From Megaustenia siamemsis (Eukaryota > Mollusca > Gastropoda > Stylommatophora > Ariophantidae), in contig JAVIAB010000160.1 in assembly GCA_032433765.1 (NCBI GenBank), positions 33,135,852 to 33,199,851 of the forward strand: a stretch of 64,000 bases of DNA, in the 5' to 3' direction. The position numbers and the translations under genes are program-made. Under the pieces are notes generated by a model. The model was not told the DNA's origin. It searched no databases and saw only the letters and a list, made by a program, of their open reading frames with translations. Positions 58,645 to 64,000 of this stretch are shown here, one piece after another (the first letter of the stretch is position 1; the number at the start of each line of letters is the position of its first letter).

Positions 58645-59070
58645 ATAACTAAACAATCTTTGTCAATATGTCTTCAAACATTCACGTCTATCGGCATGGC
58701 ACTTGATACCAATAATCATCATAATTCTAGTTTGTCCTTGTTGACTCTTTGATTTCATGGTTGACAGTTACTCTAAAGTTTAGTTTTCTCTAGTCCGCGC
58801 GAGATGCCCAGCTTCTTCAGCAGTCACTCCCTGATCATTAGTGATATCTTGCACTCATCGTCTTCTTTTCGCTCTCTCTTTTTCTCTCGTTACCTGGAAA
58901 TATGCCCATCGTAATTATCTTCTTTGGATCATTATCTCTTTCTGCATGATCGAACTATTTAATTGTCCTTGTTTCTATGCTATTTATCAACTATTTTTTT
59001 ATGTTAAGTTCGTGCAAAATGTATTTTTTTCTCCGTCCAATAAACTAAACAGGAGGCACAATTTTGGGAA
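58645..59070. other. Unassigned sequence
   Basis: The T-rich open frame at 58841-59083 has no domain. Confidence 0.3.
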
Positions 59071-59074
59071 ACAA

Positions 59075-59255
59075 ATCAGATAAAAATACATGAGGTAGAA
59101 ACAAATCAGATAGAAAAACATGAGGTAGAAAAAAAAAGATAGGAAAACATGAGGTAGAAACAAATCAGATAGAAAAACATGAGGTAGAAAAAAATTAGAT
59201 AGAAATACATGAGGTAGAAGAAAATCAGAAAAACATGAGGTAGAGCAGAAAAACA
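59075..59255. repeat. ~30-bp minisatellite
   Basis: Five to six irregular units of ACAAATCAGATAGAAAAACA and TGAGGTAGAA. Confidence 0.9.
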
Positions 59256-59614
59256 TATCTGATCATTGTTTTTTTTTTATCTACTTAGTTCAGCAGAACC
59301 AAGACCAGCACTATGTTACCAATAAATTATTGGTTAAATATTTTGTAGTTATCAGAACCTACACTTGCGACAGCCACAAAGGTGCTCAATCCTTTATAGC
59401 GTACTGTAAAGAATAACCATTCCAATGGATGATTCAGATCTATATCCAGTTAAAGAAATATTTTTCATTCATTTATTTCTGCTCCTTCCACGTTCTATGA
59501 TTCCCAAATTTCAGGGTCTCTCATTTGTTATTATTTCTTCACTTACATTCCTCGTATCTCTATAAAGACTATTGGGTAAAATTATAAGATGCGTTAAATC
59601 AGAGATCAATGTGA
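59256..59614. other. Unassigned sequence
   Basis: Nothing recognised. Confidence 0.3.
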
Positions 59615-61832
59615 TAATGTGATCTTGTCTGTCTCGATAAACAATTGGCTTGGTGCCTGTGAGTGGATCTTGTCTGTCTCGATAAACAATTGGCTTGGTG
59701 CCCGTGAGTGGATCTTGTCTGTCTCGATAAACAATTGGCTTGGTGCCCGTGAGTGGATCTTGTCTGTCTTGATAAACAATTGGCTTGGTGCCCGTGAGTG
59801 GATCTTGTCTGTCTCGATAAACAATTGGCTTGGTGCCCGTGAGTGGATCTTGTCTGTCTCGATAAACAATTGGCTTGGTGCCCGTGAGTGGATCTTGTCT
59901 GTCTTGATAAACAATCGGCTTGGTGCCCGTGAGTGGATCTTGTCTGTCTTGATAAACAATTGGCTTGGTGCCCGTGAGTGGATCTTGTCTGTCTTGATAA
60001 ACAATTGGCTTGGTGCCTGTGAGTGGATCTTGTCTGTCTCGATAAACAATTGGCTTGGTGCCCGTGAGTGGATCTTGTCTGTCTTGATAAACAATTGGCT
60101 TGGTGCCTGTGAGTGGATCTTGTCTGTCTTGATAAACAATCGGCTTGGTGCCCGTGAGTGGATCTTGTCTGTCTTGATAAACAATTGGCTTGGTGCCTGT
60201 GAGTGGATCTTGTCTGTCTTGATAAACAATTGGCTTGGTGCCTGTGAGTGGATCTTGTCTGTCTCGATAAACAATCGGCTTGGTGCCCGTGAGTGGATCT
60301 TGTCTGTCTCGATAAACAATTGGCTTGGTGCCTGTGAGTGGATCTTGTCTGTCTCGATAAACAATTGGCTTGGTGCCTGTGAGTGGATCTTGTCTGTCTT
60401 GATAAACAATTGGCTTGGTGCCTGTGAGTGGATCTTGTCTGTCTCGATAAACAATTGGCTTGGTGCCTGTGAGTGGATCTTGTCTGTCTTGATAAACAAT
60501 CGGCTTGGTGCCTGTGAGTGGATCTTGTCTGTCTCGATAAACAATCGGCTTGGTGCCCGTGAGTGGATCTTGTCTGTCTCGATAAACAATCGGCTTGGTG
60601 CCCGTGAGTGGATCTTGTCTGTCTTGATAAACAATCGGCTTGGTGCCCGTGAGTGGATCTTGTCTGTCTTGATAAACAATCGGCTTGGTGCCTGTGAGTG
60701 GATCTTGTCTGTCTTGATAAACAATCGGCTTGGTGCCTGTGAGTGGATCTTGTCTGTCTTGATAAACAATTGGCTTGGTGCCTGTGAGTGGATCTTGTCT
60801 GTCTTGATAAACAATTGGCTTGGTGCCTGTGAGTGGATCTTGTCTGTCTCGATAAACAATTGGCTTGGTGCCTGTGAGTGGATCTTGTCTGTCTTGATAA
60901 ACAATTGGCTTGGTGCCTGTGAGTGGATCTTGTCTGTCTTGATAAACAATCGGCTTGGTGCCTGTGAGTGGATCTTGTCTGTCTTGATAAACAATTGGCT
61001 TGGTGCCTGTGAGTGGATCTTGTCTGTCTTGATAAACAATCGGCTTGGTGCCCGTGAGTGGATCTTGTCTGTCTTGATAAACAATTGGCTTGGTGCCCGT
61101 GAGTGGATCTTGTCTGTCTTGATAAACAATCGGCTTGGTGCCTGTGAGTGGATCTTGTCTGTCTCGATAAACAATTGGCTTGGTGCCTGTGAGTGGATCT
61201 TGTCTGTCTTGATAAACAATTGGCTTGGTGCCTGTGAGTGGATCTTGTCTGTCTCGATAAACAATTGGCTTGGTGCCTGTGAGTGGATCTTGTCTGTCTT
61301 GATAAACAATCGGCTTGGTGCCTGTGAGTGGATCTTGTCTGTCTTGATAAACAATCGGCTTGGTGCCTGTGAGTGGATCTTGTCTGTCTTGATAAACAAT
61401 CGGCTTGGTGCCCGTGAGTGGATCTTGTCTGTCTCGATAAACAATTGGCTTGGTGCCCGTGAGTGGATCTTGTCTGTCTTGATAAACAATTGGCTTGGTG
61501 CCCGTGAGTGGATCTTGTCTGTCTCGATAAACAATTGGCTTGGTGCCTGTGAGTGGATCTTCTCTGTCTCGATAAACAATTGGCTTGGTGCCTGTGAGTG
61601 GATCTTCTCTGTCTCGATAAACAATCGGCTTGGTGCCTGTGAGTGGATCTTCTCTGTCTCGATAAACAATCGGCTTGGTGCCCGTGAGTGGATCTTCTCT
61701 GTCTCGATAAACAATTGGCTTGGTGCCTGTGAGTGGATCTTCTCTGTCTCGATAAACAATCGGCTTGGTGCCTGTGAGTGGATCTTGTCTGTCTCGATAA
61801 ACAATCGGCTTGGTGCCCGTGAGTGGATCTTG
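59615..61832. repeat. 45-bp CpG-rich satellite
   Basis: About 49 units of GATCTTGTCTGTCTYGATAA, ACAATYGGCTTGGTGCCYGT and GAGTG. The three Y positions are each C or T, and each is followed by G. A fourth, minor variant (CTTGTCT/CTTCTCT) marks six units near the right end. Since 45 is divisible by three, frames of 765, 732 and 765 codons stay open on the two strands. None has a signal, domain or varied sequence, so I treat them as artefacts. Confidence 0.95.
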
Positions 61833-61974
61833 TCAGCCGTTGCCTTCTTTCATTGTGCACGTCTAGGATTGGCACTGCAAGTCTGGAAGAGGTCACGTGA
61901 TTTTAGCTTCGCATAATGGGATGGGTTTAGCTCCAGCAGTACCATACTTTAATAAACCCTTGATTTTCTGCTAA

Positions 61975-62278
<304 letters not shown>

Positions 62279-62284
62279 ATAAAC

Positions 62285-62650
62285 CATGTTACCCCGTTAC
62301 ACTGCTTTTTGTTATTGATATTTTCATTGGTTTTCTCATTTCAGAAATATGACCTCCATTGAACAGTGCTATTATACATGCAATATAATTACAATAAATT
62401 ACAGCTTAATAAAATAAAATATTGGTGCCTAAGAAAGGCAAATACCGGTAAATATTTCACAAAAGAAAATGTCCAATTTGTTCATTTTTGACATACTTTT
62501 AACCATAAAAATTATATTTAAAAAAAACATCATTAATACACGAAAAATAAGGAATCTGGAAAGTGCACAAATCTTAACTGTGTTACAAAATTAAATCAGT
62601 TGAATTATCTGCTTCGAATGTCAAATTGAACGTCTTATAGCCGATACAAG
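62285..62650. other. Unassigned AT-rich sequence
   Basis: Nothing recognised. Confidence 0.3.
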
Positions 62651-62654
62651 GCAT

Positions 62655-62756
62655 CTATGTGGGGTATTTTTTTTTTTCAACCACCAGTACAATTCACACT
62701 TCTTCCATAGGGAATCGAACACGGGTTGTCCAAACGTCGGCCTACCGAGGCCCTAA
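62655..62756 (-). mobile_element. tRNA-derived SINE, family III, short
   Basis: The minus strand has GGGCCTCGGTAGGCCGACG (A-box region), GACAACCCGTG, TGTTCGATTCCC (B box) and GTGTGAATTGTACTGG, as in 9925-10195. Confidence 0.65.
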
Positions 62757-62850
62757 AACAACAGAATTGATACGATGCACTGCAGATAGGAGATTGTGGA
62801 AGGACATGATCACCTACACCAACCAGTATGGCACATGATGATGACAATTA
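62757..62850 (+). mobile_element. LINE 3' end (family 1), last ~90 bases
   Basis: Matches the final residues RRLWKDMITYTNQYGT and the TGATGATGA tail of family 1. Confidence 0.65.
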
Positions 62851-63145
62851 TACGATACACTATTGTTGTTGCAACCTTTCCTTCTTTTCGATGGTGACTG
62901 TTCAGTTCAATTCTGTCAAAAGTGAGACATATTGTCAAAGTTGATCACACTGGTTTTGATTATTGTGCCATTTTTGTTTTTTTGGCAGCGCTATTTCCCT
63001 TTTTTCCATCCATTCGTCTGCATTTCTCAACAAAGCGAGCGTCTGTAGTGCTATTTTTGTGTTGTAATTAGCATTATTTCCGTAAGAGTTTCTTAGAAAG
63101 TGACACACACAGGCTTAAAGTTCTCCGGGCTAACATTCTTCTTTT
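62851..63145. other. Unassigned sequence
   Basis: Nothing recognised. Confidence 0.3.
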
Positions 63146-63149
63146 CTTC

Positions 63150-63795
63150 TACTTTTCTCTTTCTCACTGATACCGAAAAGGTGTCGTGGTTATATCATTT
63201 GTAGTTCTTGAGCTGCGCGAACTGTCTGAATTAGTGATTTTCCTTTGTTGTTACATGTCTCTGTCACTGCCTCTATCCATCTTCTTCTTTTCTCTTTCTC
63301 ACTGATACCGAAAAGGTGTCGTGGTTTATATCATTTGTAGTTCTTGAGCTGCTCGAACTGTCTGAATTAGTGATTTTCCTTTGTTGTTACATGTCTCTGT
63401 CACTGCATCTATCCATCTTCTTCTGGGTCTTCCTCTTGGTCTTTTTCCATGCATTCTCGCGAAGAACGCTTGTGGTGGTGATTGGTGAGGGTTCATTCTG
63501 ACCAGGTGGCCAAACCATTTAAGTTGCTGTTGTTCTATATATTCTTGGCAGGGTTTTGTTTCTACAATTTTTCTTATGCTTTCATTTGGTATTTTATCTC
63601 TTCTTGTGTTGTTTGTTACTTTTCTCAAGCATCGCATCTCACATGTATTGATCTTTCTTAAATGTGATTTAGAAAGGGTCCATGTTTGACTTTCATAGAA
63701 CAAAGTTGGTATGAAAATGCTATTTATCTTTTTGCCATTCTTCCTCTTCTTCTTGTATTTGTTTTGTTTTCCCCATTTATTTGTCAAAGACGAAG
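63150..63795 (-). mobile_element. LINE 3' end (family 5), with duplicated tail
   Basis: A 153-codon minus-strand frame contains PTLFYESQTWTLSKSHL, CEMRCLRKVTNNTRRDKI, LKWFGHLVRMNPHQSPPQAF and RPRGRPRRRWIDAVTE, the C-terminal part of a LINE ORF2. The last ~130 bases (TTCTCTTTCTCACTGATACC and onward) are repeated once in tandem at 63150-63285. Confidence 0.8.
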
Positions 63796-64000
63796 CAGTC
63801 TGCTGTGTTTTGTTCCTTTATTAGATTCTTATATTATGTTTCAGAGTATTTCTAGCATTCTGTCTTTCTTTATCCAACTAGGACATCCTCTCTGCCTGTG
63901 TTCTCCGTAGCATTTGTTGAGAGCTGTGTTTATCTACTTATATGTTGACCGTCAGGTATATCTGATGAAAGCAAGTAGATAGAAATTATATCGTTTCACA
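63796..64000. other. Unassigned right edge
   Basis: Probably more of the same LINE, too decayed to read. Confidence 0.25.

Noticed and set aside
59599..61916. Three ~750-codon frames over the 45-bp array, which could look like a repeat-rich secreted or structural protein
   Set aside because: All three are open for the same trivial reason (unit length divisible by three, no stop), and variation follows CpG sites, not codon positions.

Overview
The window is non-coding, repeat-dominated eukaryotic nuclear DNA. Intron-exon structure, EGF exons, several LINE clades, tRNA-derived SINEs and a Polinton-type polymerase fragment all point to an animal. I infer a lophotrochozoan, most likely a mollusc, from the look of the LINE 3' ends and the SINE bodies, but cannot prove it from sequence alone. 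Nearly all long open frames here are artefacts of tandem repeats whose unit contains no stop codon.

The only host gene I can support is on the minus strand. It encodes an EGF-domain protein with exons at 53353-53582, 35236-35404, 20974-21085 and 18414-18660. The first three join in phase (2/2, then 0/0). The last begins in a phase that needs at least one further exon that I did not find. It has a stop codon and an AATAAA about 110 bases downstream. Introns of about 18 kb and 14 kb are filled with satellites and retroelements, so most of the window from 18 to 53 kb is intronic.

Layout: 1-1052, Polinton-like DNA polymerase B pseudogene; 1.5-9.3 kb, minisatellites, an inverted pair of dispersed repeats, LINE 3' ends and SINEs; 9.4-13.5 kb, SINEs, a 45-bp array and a 29-bp array grown out of a SINE promoter; 13.5-17 kb, a LINE with a SINE nested in it, then 49-bp and 52-bp arrays; 18.3-21.4 kb, the last EGF-gene exons and a mariner remnant; 21.8-24.7 kb, a CTAA array carrying a LINE insertion and a TIR element; 24.7-31 kb, many LINE 3' ends on both strands; 31.7-35.2 kb, a TTAG satellite and CT tract, then an EGF exon; 36-47 kb, CT/CA arrays, SINEs and LINE ends; 47.5-50.9 kb, a 30-bp satellite with higher-order structure; 51.5-53.3 kb, a LINE fragment that has swollen into two minisatellites; 53.3-64 kb, the upstream EGF exon, SINEs, a LINE reverse-transcriptase pseudogene, a 45-bp CpG-rich array and more LINE ends.

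A recurring theme is that tandem arrays have grown from inside retroelements. Examples are a SINE 3' end (five 42-bp copies), a SINE A-box region (about 26 copies of 29 bp), a LINE coding segment (about 18 copies of 52 bp) and a LINE 3' tail (22-bp units). Several SINEs keep exact 10-14 base target-site duplications, which fixes their boundaries and shows they were retroposed.
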